This document shows positions 8,333 to 16,848 of a stretch of DNA of 64,000 nucleotides, piece by piece. This DNA comes from an alpha proteobacterium AAP38 (GTDB taxonomy: Bacteria; Pseudomonadota; Alphaproteobacteria; Azospirillales; Azospirillaceae): positions 1 through 64,000 of the forward strand of contig LJHR01000022.1 in assembly GCA_001296005.1 (NCBI GenBank), given 5' to 3'. A model generated the notes under the pieces. That model did not search any database and was not told where the DNA came from. It was given only the letters and a program-made list of their open reading frames with translations. Every line of letters begins with the position of its first letter. The stretch's first letter is position 1. A program made the position numbers and the translations under genes.

Positions 8333-9820
8333 CTACAGATCGAAATCGGTCTGGGCCTGGATCGGCCCGGTCTGGCGGGTATGGTCGGGGCGTTGGCGGG
8401 CGCACGCGGCGATGGCGCCGGCCAGGGCATCCAGACCATCATCATGGGACCGCCCGCGCGGTCGCCATTCCCGCATCTCCCGACCCAGAGGGCCGGCAAT
8501 GACGCTGTCATGGGCGTAAAGCAGGTTGGCGTGCAGCGGGCCGTCGATGCTGCCCAGGATGCGGTCAAGTTTGGCCCGCACCGACCGTTCCTCCCGCACC
8601 GTGACCTTACCCAACTCCCGTTCGCGCAGGGTCCGGCGCAGGGCTTCGGGCAGGAAGGCACCGACGCCGTTGACCTCCAGATGGATCAGGCCGACACCTG
8701 TTTCAGCCACCAGGGCTGCCAGTTCGCGGCATTGCGCGGCGCCTGCCTCTTCCTCCGACCCCGACGGCACAGTCAGGTACAGGGCGCGGTGGATGAAGAA
8801 CCTTCCCTCCCCATCCTCCCCCAGCAGGACAGCGACGGACCCGTCCCCTGCCTTGCGCCGCTTCTTGTCGCGCAGGCCCAGGGCCGGGTCCCACCAGACG
8901 CGCAAGGACCGCAGCCGGTGGGGACCCAGAACAAAGCCGGGCCTTGCCAACATCGGCGGTTCCAGGCCCCAGCCATAGGGGATCAGCCGGTCGGCATCCA
9001 ACCGCCCATCCTCCAGCGAAACGGGCTTCAGCAGCATCTGGCTGGCGAATTTATTGACACTGCTGCGCCGGCGGATGCGCTCAATCGCTTCTGGCGGGAA
9101 CCGGTCTGGCCAGGCGCTGTCACCATCCCCGGTGAAGATCGGCTTTTCTAGCCGGTCGAACCCATCGAGAAAGGGCACCTCCTCCCCCTCCTCCACACAG
9201 GGGCGACGGCTATAGATCGACTGAAACGAATGCGGTGTGCCGATATAGAGCTGGGTTCCGCCCGGTGACAGGACATAGGCGATCTCTCCCAGCCTTTGCC
9301 GCAACTCCAGCCGCTTTTCCGCGGTACCGCAGGTGTTGGGCACTTCCACATCGTCACAGACCACGATGTCGGCATGGCTGCCCGTGACATTGGCGGTGAT
9401 GCCCTTGGCCACCATGGAGGGGTCGCGGCCCACCTTGTCGCGGGAGATGGCGAATTCTTCGGCCCCCCAAAGTTCGGGTTTCGCGGGCTTCATGCCCTGG
9501 CACAGCGGGTGGCGTTCCACGATGCGCTTGACCGTGCGCACCATCTTCTTGGCCAGATGCGTATCGGCGGCCAGCACCATGACGCGGCGATTGGCATCCA
9601 GATACAAAAGCCAGGCGCAGAACAGCCCGATCAACGTGGATTTGCCGCTGTCACGGAAGGCCAGCAACAGCAACTCCCGCGATCCCGCCCGCCAGCGGCT
9701 TTCCAGCCAGCCGGCCATATCGGCGTGCAGGGCCGGGGTGGTCATGCCCTGCTCAAGGTTCCAGCGATCCAGAAAGCCGATAAAGTCGTCCTTCTTCTCC
9801 TCCCCGGCGGTGCCCATCAC
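8333..9820 (-). CDS. Phage terminase large subunit
   Basis: 495 residues. The N-terminal ATPase has a Walker A-like FRDSGKST (about residues 55-62) and a Walker B IVVCDD (about 152-157). The C-terminal nuclease domain has acidic positions in VWWDPALGL, LIHLEVNG and DDGLDALAGAI. Overall it resembles the T7 gp19 type of DNA-packaging motor. The start overlaps the tailspike stop by 4 bases. The partner small terminase and the portal it would dock on are not in the window. No frameshift or key-residue loss is evident. Confidence 0.85.
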   Translation of the reverse strand: MMGTAGEEKKDDFIGFLDRWNLEQGMTTPALHADMAGWLESRWRAGSRELLLLAFRDSGKSTLIGLFCAWLLYLDANRRVMVLAADTHLAKKMVRTVKRIVERHPLCQGMKPAKPELWGAEEFAISRDKVGRDPSMVAKGITANVTGSHADIVVCDDVEVPNTCGTAEKRLELRQRLGEIAYVLSPGGTQLYIGTPHSFQSIYSRRPCVEEGEEVPFLDGFDRLEKPIFTGDGDSAWPDRFPPEAIERIRRRSSVNKFASQMLLKPVSLEDGRLDADRLIPYGWGLEPPMLARPGFVLGPHRLRSLRVWWDPALGLRDKKRRKAGDGSVAVLLGEDGEGRFFIHRALYLTVPSGSEEEAGAAQCRELAALVAETGVGLIHLEVNGVGAFLPEALRRTLRERELGKVTVREERSVRAKLDRILGSIDGPLHANLLYAHDSVIAGPLGREMREWRPRGRSHDDGLDALAGAIAACARQRPDHTRQTGPIQAQTDFDL

Positions 9821-12183
9821 GTTCGCCCGAGAATGTGCCAGGCGGCACCGTTGGACAGCAGGGTCATGCCGTCATACTGCGCCGTCAGGGTCTTGGGCCC
9901 ACCATCGGGGCCGCCGCTGCCGTCACCGCTGGTGACATTCACGATGTTGGTGGACGGATCGGTCTTCTTCACGGTCAGGCGCGTGCCACTATTGGCAGCC
10001 GCTGGGGCCGGCAGGCGCAGCTCCACCACGCCGGCATAGGCGGAGACAAGATAATGTTCGGCGCCCAGGTCGGGCTGGAACAGGCCCGCCGCCTCATGGA
10101 AATGCACCGTTGCCGGCATGCGGCTGGCCGATGTCACCCACCAGGCGGCACCGTTGGAGAAAACCGTCACCTGTTCGAACTGCCGCGCCAGTTTCCACAC
10201 CCGGCCATCGGGGCCGGTGCCGGTGGCCGCCGTGACGCTGACCATGGCGTCGGATGTGTCGGATTTCTTGATAGTAATGCGCCGGCCCACGGCCTGCGTG
10301 GCCGATGGGTTGGGCAGGCGCACCTCAACCGGGCCATCGCCGCCACTGATCAGGTACAGGTCCTTCATCAGGTCGGGTTCGAACAGGCCGGCAGTATCGC
10401 GGAATTCGGCATTGCCCGGCTGTCCGGTGCGCGCCGTTACCCACCATCCCGCCCCGTTGGACACGACGCTGACATGGTCGTAACGACTGCACAGCAAGAC
10501 AGGCCGCCCGTCCGGCCCCGGCCCGCCCAGTTCGGTGACGGTAACCGGGTTGGCGGAACTGTCGGTCTTCTTGATGGTCAGGATGCGGCCATTGGCCGTG
10601 TCGGCCTTGGGCAGGCGGAATTCCACAGCCCCGCCAAAGGCCGAGACCAGATGCGTGATGGAGGAAAGGTCGGCATTGACCAGCCCGCCGCTGACCGGCT
10701 CGACATAATTCGTGTCAACGCTGAACCCCTCCACCCGCAGGTCGGTGACATGGGTTTCCTTCAACAGGTTGCGCAGCGGGTAGCCGGCATTGATCGCCGT
10801 ATAGGCGCGGGATGAGGAGGTGTCCCAGATCGGCTGCCCGCCGGTCGCGCTGAACAGGTTGACGATGCTGGTGTTCTGGCTGCCATTGTCGATGCGGATG
10901 CCGGGCAGGGCGCCCAGGCTTTCGGCGTAGAAATTCACGATCAGGTTTTGATCCGTGGCCGCGCCCAGCCGGAGACAGGCCTGTCCACCCGGATGCAGAT
11001 TGGCCTCGCAATCGGTGAAGCTGTTGTTGAAGCGCCCGGCGGAAATGAAGAAGCCGCAGCCGCTGATGGGGGCGGACAGGGAATAGACGCGCACATCCTG
11101 GAACTTGTTAGCATTGGGCGTGTCGCCGTCGCCTTCGACCGTCAACAACACGCCCTGGGCCTGGGGCCGCGCGATCAGGATGCGGGCCACATGGTTCCAG
11201 TAACAGGGCCGGTTGGTGTCGTGATAGCCGTCCAGGACGATGCCGTTGATGCTGTCCCAGATGGACAGATTCTCCACAACATTCTTCACGCACGGCCCAT
11301 CACGCCCGAACAGCTTGACGCCTGTGGCACCACCCACGATGCGCAGGTCGCGCAGGCTGGCGTAGCCGTCCACTATCTCGACCGCATTAAACATACTGGG
11401 ATATGTGGGCAGGTTGACGGGGTCGTAGGCGGCGGCGCGGGCCTGGATGACACTGCCCTCCCCCTCGCCATACAGGGTCTGGCCATGGGACAGGACGATG
11501 GGCGCGCTGGTGCGGTAGGTGCCGGCGGGCAGGAAGACGGAACGGTGGGCGGCGAGCGCGGCCAGGATGGCGCCGGTATCATCCGTCACCCCATCGCCAA
11601 CGGCCCCGAAATCCCGCACCGTCACGACATCGCGCAGCTTGTCCGCCACGGCACGGGTAACGGCCCCGGGCCCGTGGGCGGCAACGGTGGCTGCGGTAGG
11701 CAGGCTTTCCAGGGCCAGGGCCATGGGATTGCCCGACGCATCAAAGCCCAGCGCAGCCCCTGCCCGCACGGCCCGGTCGGGCAGCAGGGAAGAGGCGGGC
11801 AGGTCGGTGGGGGCGGTGCGCAGCATGCGGGCCTGATCGGCGGCCAGTTGCTGCACCATGGATGTCAGGCGGTTCAGCTGTTCATTCAGGCTACGGGCCG
11901 CCAGCGGCCCGCTTTCCAGGAAATCCGCCTGCCGGTCCAGCACGACACGGCGCTCAATGGTGACCAGGGTGCCGGCGGGCGGTGCCGCATCCATCTGCAC
12001 CGCCCCACCCGCCGGATCCCCCAGCCCTTCCAGCGTGTAACCGCTGGTCCAGGGGGCGGCGTCCAGATAGAGCGACAGGTCGGAGGGGGCGTAGATCGGG
12101 AAGGTGAAGGCAAAACGGCTGGCCACCCCGTCGGCGACAAATTGCGCGACAGGGCTGGCCGCCGGGATCGGGGCGGTGGGCAT
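9817..12183 (-). CDS. Phage tailspike/tail fibre with pectate-lyase-like helix and three C-terminal repeats
   Basis: 788 residues from ATG 12183 (AAGAGG upstream). The N-terminal 120 residues resemble the T7 gp17 tail-attachment domain (FVADGVASRFAFTFPIY, VTIERRVVLDRQADF). After a helical stretch comes a right-handed beta-helix start of the pectate-lyase superfamily (VTVRDFGAVGDGVTDDT, later VFLPAGTYRTS). The last 290 residues or so are three related units of about 95 residues sharing LRLP, TIKKTD/S, GPDG and SNGAAWW motifs. Such proteins bind or cleave host surface polysaccharide. It is encoded between the internal protein and the terminase, as in T7. Confidence 0.82.
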   Translation of the reverse strand: MPTAPIPAASPVAQFVADGVASRFAFTFPIYAPSDLSLYLDAAPWTSGYTLEGLGDPAGGAVQMDAAPPAGTLVTIERRVVLDRQADFLESGPLAARSLNEQLNRLTSMVQQLAADQARMLRTAPTDLPASSLLPDRAVRAGAALGFDASGNPMALALESLPTAATVAAHGPGAVTRAVADKLRDVVTVRDFGAVGDGVTDDTGAILAALAAHRSVFLPAGTYRTSAPIVLSHGQTLYGEGEGSVIQARAAAYDPVNLPTYPSMFNAVEIVDGYASLRDLRIVGGATGVKLFGRDGPCVKNVVENLSIWDSINGIVLDGYHDTNRPCYWNHVARILIARPQAQGVLLTVEGDGDTPNANKFQDVRVYSLSAPISGCGFFISAGRFNNSFTDCEANLHPGGQACLRLGAATDQNLIVNFYAESLGALPGIRIDNGSQNTSIVNLFSATGGQPIWDTSSSRAYTAINAGYPLRNLLKETHVTDLRVEGFSVDTNYVEPVSGGLVNADLSSITHLVSAFGGAVEFRLPKADTANGRILTIKKTDSSANPVTVTELGGPGPDGRPVLLCSRYDHVSVVSNGAGWWVTARTGQPGNAEFRDTAGLFEPDLMKDLYLISGGDGPVEVRLPNPSATQAVGRRITIKKSDTSDAMVSVTAATGTGPDGRVWKLARQFEQVTVFSNGAAWWVTSASRMPATVHFHEAAGLFQPDLGAEHYLVSAYAGVVELRLPAPAAANSGTRLTVKKTDPSTNIVNVTSGDGSGGPDGGPKTLTAQYDGMTLLSNGAAWHILGRT
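9820..10700 (-). repeat. Three tandem coding repeats in the tailspike gene
   Basis: The 3' third of the tailspike gene encodes three homologous blocks. Their conserved core runs LVSAFGGAVEFRLP (first), LISGGDGPVEVRLP (second) and LVSAYAGVVELRLP (third). Each then has a TIKK/TVKK strand, a GPDG turn and a SNGA-W strand. The first two are followed by FRDTAGLFEPD and FHEAAGLFQPD linkers. The units have diverged at DNA level, so the duplication is not recent. Confidence 0.7.
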
Positions 12184-12218
12184 GGGGGCCTCTTGATCTC
12201 GGGGTGTCGTTGTGGGGC

Positions 12219-12298
12219 GTCGCATGCGCTACGCTTATGCGACCTACGACGGGTCGTGGGCTTCGTAGGTCGCATAAGAGCGAATGCCCGCATGCGAC
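12219..12298. repeat. Head-to-head pair of REP-like palindromic units
   Basis: Two copies of a unit starting TCGTAGGTCGCATAAG and ending CGCATGCGAC face each other: one on the minus strand (12249-12219), one on the plus strand (12263-12298). Together they form a perfect 16-bp stem (12234-12249 with 12263-12278) and an outer 10-bp stem (12219-12228 with 12289-12298). Each unit alone can also fold (GTCGCAT with ATGCGAC). It resembles REP/BIME elements of other proteobacteria and sits in the only sizeable gap between the internal-protein and tailspike genes. Confidence 0.75.
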
Positions 12299-12312
12299 AT
12301 CCGTCCGGCTGG

Positions 12313-12870
12313 TCACAAACCCCGCGCCAGACGTTCCAGACGCTGGCGTTCCTGCTGGCGCGTCAGGTCCAGGAGATTGCGGCGTTTGAGCGCCGTCTCC
12401 TCCTCCGACAGGCCCGCCAGTTTGAGGGCGTCCAGGCGGGCAGCATCGTCGCGCGCCTCGGCGGCGGCGCGTTCCCGGCCCAGAATGACCGCCTCGCCCG
12501 ATCCATCGGCACTGCTGATGCCCTGCGCACCCAGGGATGCCCTCAGGCTGCCGGTTTCCTGACGGAGGTCGCGGCGGCGGCGGCGTTCGTCGATCTCGCT
12601 TTGGGCCTGGATGCGCGCTGCCGTGCGGGCGTTGCGTTGTTGCAGATCGTCCAGATCCGCCGCTTGCCGGGCCGCCAGATCGGCATTGTCGGCAGCCTCT
12701 TCGGCCTCCAGAACGCGGCGTTCGCTTTTCCGGCGCCGGGATTTGGTGATGCCCAGCAGGTCCTTGGCCGTGTTGGTGGTGCCGACCAGCCTGTCCGCCG
12801 AACTGATCAGACTGTTGCCGACACCGGAATGGCCCAGAACCATCAGGGCCGGGGTGGTGATGCCGCCCAT
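12313..12870 (-). CDS. Short phage internal/virion-associated coiled-coil protein
   Basis: 185 residues. A small-residue N-terminus (VLGHSGVGNSLISSADRL) is followed by a long charged helix, rich in Arg, Glu and Ala, from about residue 45 to the end, predicted as coiled coil. It lies between tail tubular protein B and the tailspike, the position of T7 gp13-gp16 internal virion proteins, and its size is near that of gp14. Its start overlaps the preceding stop by one base (TAATG). I recognise no family; a role in the virion is inferred from position only. Confidence 0.55.
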   Translation of the reverse strand: MGGITTPALMVLGHSGVGNSLISSADRLVGTTNTAKDLLGITKSRRRKSERRVLEAEEAADNADLAARQAADLDDLQQRNARTAARIQAQSEIDERRRRRDLRQETGSLRASLGAQGISSADGSGEAVILGRERAAAEARDDAARLDALKLAGLSEEETALKRRNLLDLTRQQERQRLERLARGL

Positions 12871-14765
12871 TATTCGTTCACCTTCAGCTCATGGGTTACG
12901 GACAGGAGGGTGAAGGGCAGCGGCCTTTCCTCTACGATGCGCCAGGGGGGGCCGGCGCGGCTGGTCTGCCAGCCGGTGGCCGTCAGGCGCCGGTCGCCGG
13001 TGAAGCCGGGGGCCGGTTCCATGGCCAGCGCGGGGCCGGCGGTGCGCCGTAACGGCACCTCCACCGGCCCCCGCCCCAGGTCGGCGCGCAGCGCGGGCGT
13101 ATCCTTCAACCGGAAGGTCACCGCCAGCAGGCGCGCACGCCGTCCCTGTCCTTCCGCCGCCAGCAAGTTGGGCGGCATGGGTTCAATCTCATGGGTAAAG
13201 GCCAGTCCTGCCTGCACCCGTGTCGCCGGGCGGGGCAGGCGGATACGGCCCGCCGCGACGGGGTCCACGGCCATGACGGCGCCATCGGCCAGCAGTGCCA
13301 CCTCCCGGCCATCCAGATGATCCAGCCCGGCCCAACGGGCGGTGGGGCTGTCCACCGACCCGGAAAGGCCGGCATCGACATGCATTGCGTCGTCCCAGAC
13401 CTCCACAGCCACACGGCCATCGCGGTCCACCAGCCAGTAGAGATGGCGGCCCACCAGGGCCGTGGACAGGATGCGGCCGGCCGTGACCAGCCGCACCCAG
13501 GCGCGGATCTGTTCATTGCGGTAGAGGGTCAGCACCGCCAGGGTCCCGTCCGCCTGCACCGCCAGCAGCAGCCGGCGGCGGCGGTCATATTCCATATCGA
13601 CGGTGCCGGGCAGGATGGGCCGCGTGGTCAGGGTCAGGTCGGCGGCGGAATAGGATTGTTCCAGATCGGTCCACAGGAAATCGCGGATTGACCCGTCGCC
13701 TGCCGCGAACAGGGTCCCGCCCTCAATCTCCTGCGGCGGGATAGCGCGGTCGGACGGGCTGCCGATACGGGTTTGCCGGTCCAGGCGGATGGCGGCGGGT
13801 GTCAGGGGTACGCCCGTCACGGCCCATTCCCCGCCCGTGGTGAAGACCTGCAGATGCCGCCCGGAATAAACGGCGCGGATGGGGTTCACCTCATCCGACA
13901 GGATGGCGAATTCGATGGCGCTGTCATCCTCCCCCTCGCCCAGATCGAAATTGAACAGGTCGCCGGATTTTGACAGCCAGAGGCGGTTGGGCAGGTCGCG
14001 CGACCCGCCAATGACCAGCCGGTCCTGATGGAATGCCACGCAAAGCGGCCAGCCACGCTGCGGGCTGAACGCCGCCTCGTCCCAATCGGCAGTGGGGTTG
14101 GTGTGGGGCAGGCTGTCGGCCAGGTCGATCTCCGCCTCAATCGCTGACCGCACCGCCGCGATGCGCCCCGGCTTGCGGTGGATGCGCCAGGGCGCCCCCT
14201 CATGCGCCGGCATGAAGACGGGGGCGGAGGCGCGCAGCCGCACCCTTCCCGTCAGACCCGACGGGGTCAACGTGATGGCGGCATCGGCAAAGCGGAAGAA
14301 GGGGATGCGGGGCCGCCCCTCCTCGTCGGCAAACACCCAGGGCTCGACCGTCCAGTGGCCGGGACCGCGCCGGCTGATGCGGCGCGGCTCCACATCGGGA
14401 TGGCAGACCAGCAGCACATCCCCGCTCTGTGCCCAGGTCAGGTTGGCAAGCTGTGCCAGGGTCCAGGGGGCGGGCAAGGTCGCCTGCAGGGCATCATCGC
14501 CGAACACCGACACCTGACGGTCGGTCAAGACCAGCAGGTGCGTCTGCTCACTGCTGAAGGTAAAGGGGATCAGGCGGCCCGGCCCCGACACGGTGGCGAT
14601 GAAGCCCGTGCCGGGCCGGCGCGTGATGCCGCCCGTCGGTTCGATCAGAACGTTGGTCAGGGTCAGCGCCCCGTTTTCAAAGGCGGCAAGATCGCCCCTT
14701 CCCAGCAAGTCGGGGCTGACGCAGCCGCCGGTGAAGCTGGTCTTCACAGCTTTCAGGCGGGTCAT
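12870..14765 (-). CDS. Tail tubular protein B / nozzle-like phage protein (T7 gp12-like)
   Basis: 631 residues, beta-rich. The N-terminus (SFTGGCVSPDLLGRGDLAAF then GGITRRPGTGFIA) is the signature of podovirus nozzle proteins that build the distal tail. Further markers are LLVLTDRQVSVF, WAQSGDVLLVCHPD and RLVIGGSRDLPNRLWLSKSG followed by FNFDLGEGEDDSAIEF. It is coupled by a 4-base overlap to tail tubular protein A upstream. Length is shorter than T7 gp12 (about 790) but in the range of prophage relatives. Confidence 0.8.
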   Translation of the reverse strand: MTRLKAVKTSFTGGCVSPDLLGRGDLAAFENGALTLTNVLIEPTGGITRRPGTGFIATVSGPGRLIPFTFSSEQTHLLVLTDRQVSVFGDDALQATLPAPWTLAQLANLTWAQSGDVLLVCHPDVEPRRISRRGPGHWTVEPWVFADEEGRPRIPFFRFADAAITLTPSGLTGRVRLRASAPVFMPAHEGAPWRIHRKPGRIAAVRSAIEAEIDLADSLPHTNPTADWDEAAFSPQRGWPLCVAFHQDRLVIGGSRDLPNRLWLSKSGDLFNFDLGEGEDDSAIEFAILSDEVNPIRAVYSGRHLQVFTTGGEWAVTGVPLTPAAIRLDRQTRIGSPSDRAIPPQEIEGGTLFAAGDGSIRDFLWTDLEQSYSAADLTLTTRPILPGTVDMEYDRRRRLLLAVQADGTLAVLTLYRNEQIRAWVRLVTAGRILSTALVGRHLYWLVDRDGRVAVEVWDDAMHVDAGLSGSVDSPTARWAGLDHLDGREVALLADGAVMAVDPVAAGRIRLPRPATRVQAGLAFTHEIEPMPPNLLAAEGQGRRARLLAVTFRLKDTPALRADLGRGPVEVPLRRTAGPALAMEPAPGFTGDRRLTATGWQTSRAGPPWRIVEERPLPFTLLSVTHELKVNE

Positions 14766-15334
14766 GACAGGCGGGCCTCAATCAGGGTGAAATCGGTGAA
14801 CCCGTCCTGGCTGTCCTGCGAGGCATCGGTCAGGCGGGCGCGGCGGAACTCGGCCTCGGCCTGCTTCTGGAGAACCTCTGCCCGCGACGTATTCTCCGTC
14901 AGCGGCACACAGAATTCCGCCGCCAGCCGGGCAATCAGGGCCGCATCGAAGAAGGCGGGGAAGCCACCTTCCGCGACACGCGCCACATAGGTCAGGGTGA
15001 CCGCATCGGCATCGGTCAGCAGGTCCTTGCCCTGGATACGGTAGGGAAGACCCCGCCCCCGCCCACCGCTGCCCAGCGACAAGGCCCGCAGGAAATCATC
15101 CGGCAGGGCGAAACCATGGGCAAAATCGGCGGGCGGCGGATCGGCCCGCCGGACCAGCGGCACCTGCCGTGTGGCAAAGCTCCAGCCATGGGCGGCCAGC
15201 AGGGCATCGCGGGTGGGGGCATACAGGGCAGCGGCCAGTTCCGCTTCGGCGGTGCCGTCCTGAAACGACGTGATCGGGTTCGCCCCGATCTTCAACAATG
15301 CACGGGCGCACAGCCCGACAGCGGAATAGGCCAT
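14762..15334 (-). CDS. Tail tubular protein A (T7 gp11-like)
   Basis: 190 residues from ATG 15334 with GGAG five bases upstream. It is a helical adaptor (gatekeeper) protein that in podoviruses sits between portal and nozzle. Family marks: ALLKIGANPITSF near the N-terminus, then YAPTRDALLAAHGWSFATR and FALPDDFLRAL. T7 gp11 is 196 residues, so the gene looks full length. Its natural docking partner, the portal ring, is not encoded in the block. Confidence 0.8.
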   Translation of the reverse strand: MAYSAVGLCARALLKIGANPITSFQDGTAEAELAAALYAPTRDALLAAHGWSFATRQVPLVRRADPPPADFAHGFALPDDFLRALSLGSGGRGRGLPYRIQGKDLLTDADAVTLTYVARVAEGGFPAFFDAALIARLAAEFCVPLTENTSRAEVLQKQAEAEFRRARLTDASQDSQDGFTDFTLIEARLS

Positions 15335-15375
15335 GGGGGACTCCATTGGGTTGCCTGCTTTCCCGCCCCTCTCCC

Positions 15376-15401
15376 GTCATCCCGGTGCAAGCCTGGATGA
15401 C
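15376..15401. repeat. Single GTCATCCCGG-type palindromic unit
   Basis: GTCATCC (15376-15382) pairs with GGATGAC (15395-15401) around a CGG..CCT inner arm. It resembles one arm of the 127-bp element at 39394-39520. It lies between tail tubular A and the small gene at 15427 and may act as a weak transcription attenuator. Confidence 0.55.
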
Positions 15402-15426
15402 GAAGAAGAGAGCGAGCGGCGACGGA

Positions 15427-15696
15427 TCAATCGGTATCCGCCGCGCCCACCTGGGTCAGGTCGGCGGTGTCGATCACGCCGCCGCTATTGGCATTGACCA
15501 GCAGGATGCCGGCGACAGGCGTGGTGCCCACACCGGTATTGGCCAGGACCATGTCGCCCAGGCGCATCATGTGGCTGGCAGGGTTGAAGTAACCGGCGAC
15601 ACGCACCGCCGTGTGAGCATCCGGCGTGGCGTAATGCCAAAGCGTGAAGCCATTGGCATAGGCAAGGACCGACAGGTCGCGGGGCTGAAAGGCCAT
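15427..15696 (-). CDS. Small phage protein after the capsid gene, 89 aa
   Basis: Starts at ATG 15696 with AAGGAG upstream, 5 bases after the capsid stop; longer readings would run inside the capsid gene. It has a mixed beta composition (FTLWHYATPD, MMRLGDMVLANT, GILLVNANSGGVI) with no Cys or membrane segment. Position directly after the capsid gene suggests a decoration or head-completion protein (inference only). Confidence 0.6.
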   Translation of the reverse strand: MAFQPRDLSVLAYANGFTLWHYATPDAHTAVRVAGYFNPASHMMRLGDMVLANTGVGTTPVAGILLVNANSGGVIDTADLTQVGAADTD

Positions 15697-15701
15697 GGCG
15701 A

Positions 15702-16520
15702 TTACTCCTTGCAGCGCAGGGTGACGACGCCGGTGGCGTCGATCAGGGCGGCCCCCTGCGACATCATGTTGTTGACGAAATGGGCGGCGCGGTCGCCGTG
15801 CCAGGTGATGTCGCTGGTCACATCGGCCCCGCTGGCATGGCCCACGGCAGTCTTGTGGTACCAGTGGCAGAGGCGGACATTGCCGGACCCCAGCGTCAGG
15901 CCCGAATGCGGCATCCACAGCGTGCCCAGCCAGCGCTTGGCCTGGGTCCCGCGCCAGGGCAGCTCGCCATCGCCGACATAGTCGGAATTGGCAAACTCCT
16001 CGATCCCCAGCAACTGGCTCCACTGTTTCCAGCCGACCACGGCGTAACGCTGCCCATCATCGGGCACGTCGGCACCGCCCAGCATTTCAAACGCCGCCAG
16101 GACCTTGTCCTTGGTCAGGCCGTCCGTATCGCCGCCGGCATAGCGGGCACCGGTATCCAGCCGACCGATGATCAGCTCGTCCGTCTTGCGGCCCAGCGCA
16201 TAGGCGCCGGCATTGGCGATGACGCTGCGTTCGTCGATATTGGTCTTCAGCTCATCCAGCTTGTCGACCCAGTCGCCGGCATAATAATCGGCCAGGCTGC
16301 ATTCGACGGTGCCATGGTCCAGGTTCATGACCGGGACATTGCCATGGCGCGACTTGGTGCTGGCCACGCCCTTGCCAACCTTCTGAAAGACCGTGCTGGC
16401 GCCCTTCACATTGTTCTTGGAGCGCACAGTGGCGCGCAGCTTCGAACCTAAGCGCTGATAAGCCTCATGCACCTCGCGTTCATACTGCTTCACGAACGAT
16501 TTCTCGATGTCGGTGGACAT
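15702..16520 (-). CDS. Phage major capsid protein
   Basis: 272 residues. The N-terminus (VKQYEREVHEAYQRLGSKLR, then VKGASTVFQKVGKG) is typical of coat proteins in podovirus-type prophages. The middle (ADYYAGDWVDKLD, IANAGAYALGRKTDELI) and C-terminus (HFVNNMMSQGAALID) fit an HK97-fold coat. It is the first gene of the minus-strand block and the shortest plausible size for this class (T7 gp10A is 345). No separate scaffold or prohead protease is encoded nearby. Confidence 0.8.
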   Translation of the reverse strand: MSTDIEKSFVKQYEREVHEAYQRLGSKLRATVRSKNNVKGASTVFQKVGKGVASTKSRHGNVPVMNLDHGTVECSLADYYAGDWVDKLDELKTNIDERSVIANAGAYALGRKTDELIIGRLDTGARYAGGDTDGLTKDKVLAAFEMLGGADVPDDGQRYAVVGWKQWSQLLGIEEFANSDYVGDGELPWRGTQAKRWLGTLWMPHSGLTLGSGNVRLCHWYHKTAVGHASGADVTSDITWHGDRAAHFVNNMMSQGAALIDATGVVTLRCKE

Positions 16521-16755
16521 CCTGGGACCTCATTCCTGTCATGATGGCAGCCGTCGCGGTTGCCGGAACAGGGTCCGGCCGCATGTCGGGCAGCGATGGG
16601 GGAAAGGCCCGAAGAAACACGGGCCCGCGCCGACCCTTGTGAGGCAAGGGTTGCCGGCAGCGGGACCCGTGATCAGGCCATGGGAGGGGGGACGATGGAC
16701 CAGGACCCGCGCCCGGCGGAACAGCCGGAATAGAGTTCGGGCCTTGGTGGAAAGA
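16521..16755 (-). promoter_or_regulatory. Leader of the capsid operon with two hairpins
   Basis: About 230 untranslated bases separate the predicted promoter from the capsid start. On the minus strand they contain a 7-bp hairpin (16633-16639 with 16645-16651), then GGCCCG..CGGGCC (16606-16611 with 16620-16625) followed by TTTCCCCC. The second resembles a weak intrinsic terminator and could act as an attenuator. A 78-codon frame (16775-16539) crosses this area but I do not accept it as a gene. Confidence 0.3.
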
Positions 16756-16785
16756 GTTATAGGATTAAAATCCACAACTCGTCAA
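16756..16785 (-). promoter_or_regulatory. Sigma-70-type promoter for the capsid operon
   Basis: On the minus strand, TTGACG (16785-16780) is followed after 18 bases by TATAAC (16761-16756). It lies in the most AT-rich stretch of the surroundings and points at the capsid gene. A host-type promoter here would free the block from any phage RNA polymerase. Confidence 0.55.
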
Positions 16786-16848
16786 TATAAAATCAACGTG
16801 AATACTAGTGCATTACTTTGTATTGAAACGATACACTGCTATAGCCTT

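Noticed and set aside
10948-13320. 790-codon plus-strand frame
   Set aside because: It lies antisense to the tailspike, internal-protein and nozzle genes, has low-complexity Gly/Gln/His/Arg-rich composition, and shows no recognisable domain; long antisense frames are common in high-GC DNA.
16539-16775. 78-codon minus-strand frame with a CPTCGRTLF motif before the capsid gene
   Set aside because: Its start codon falls inside the predicted promoter spacer, it covers the hairpins of the leader, it has a single CxxC, and no ribosome site is visible.
7837-16785. Complete, inducible prophage
   Set aside because: No integrase, repressor, replication, portal or small-terminase gene and no flanking direct repeat was seen.
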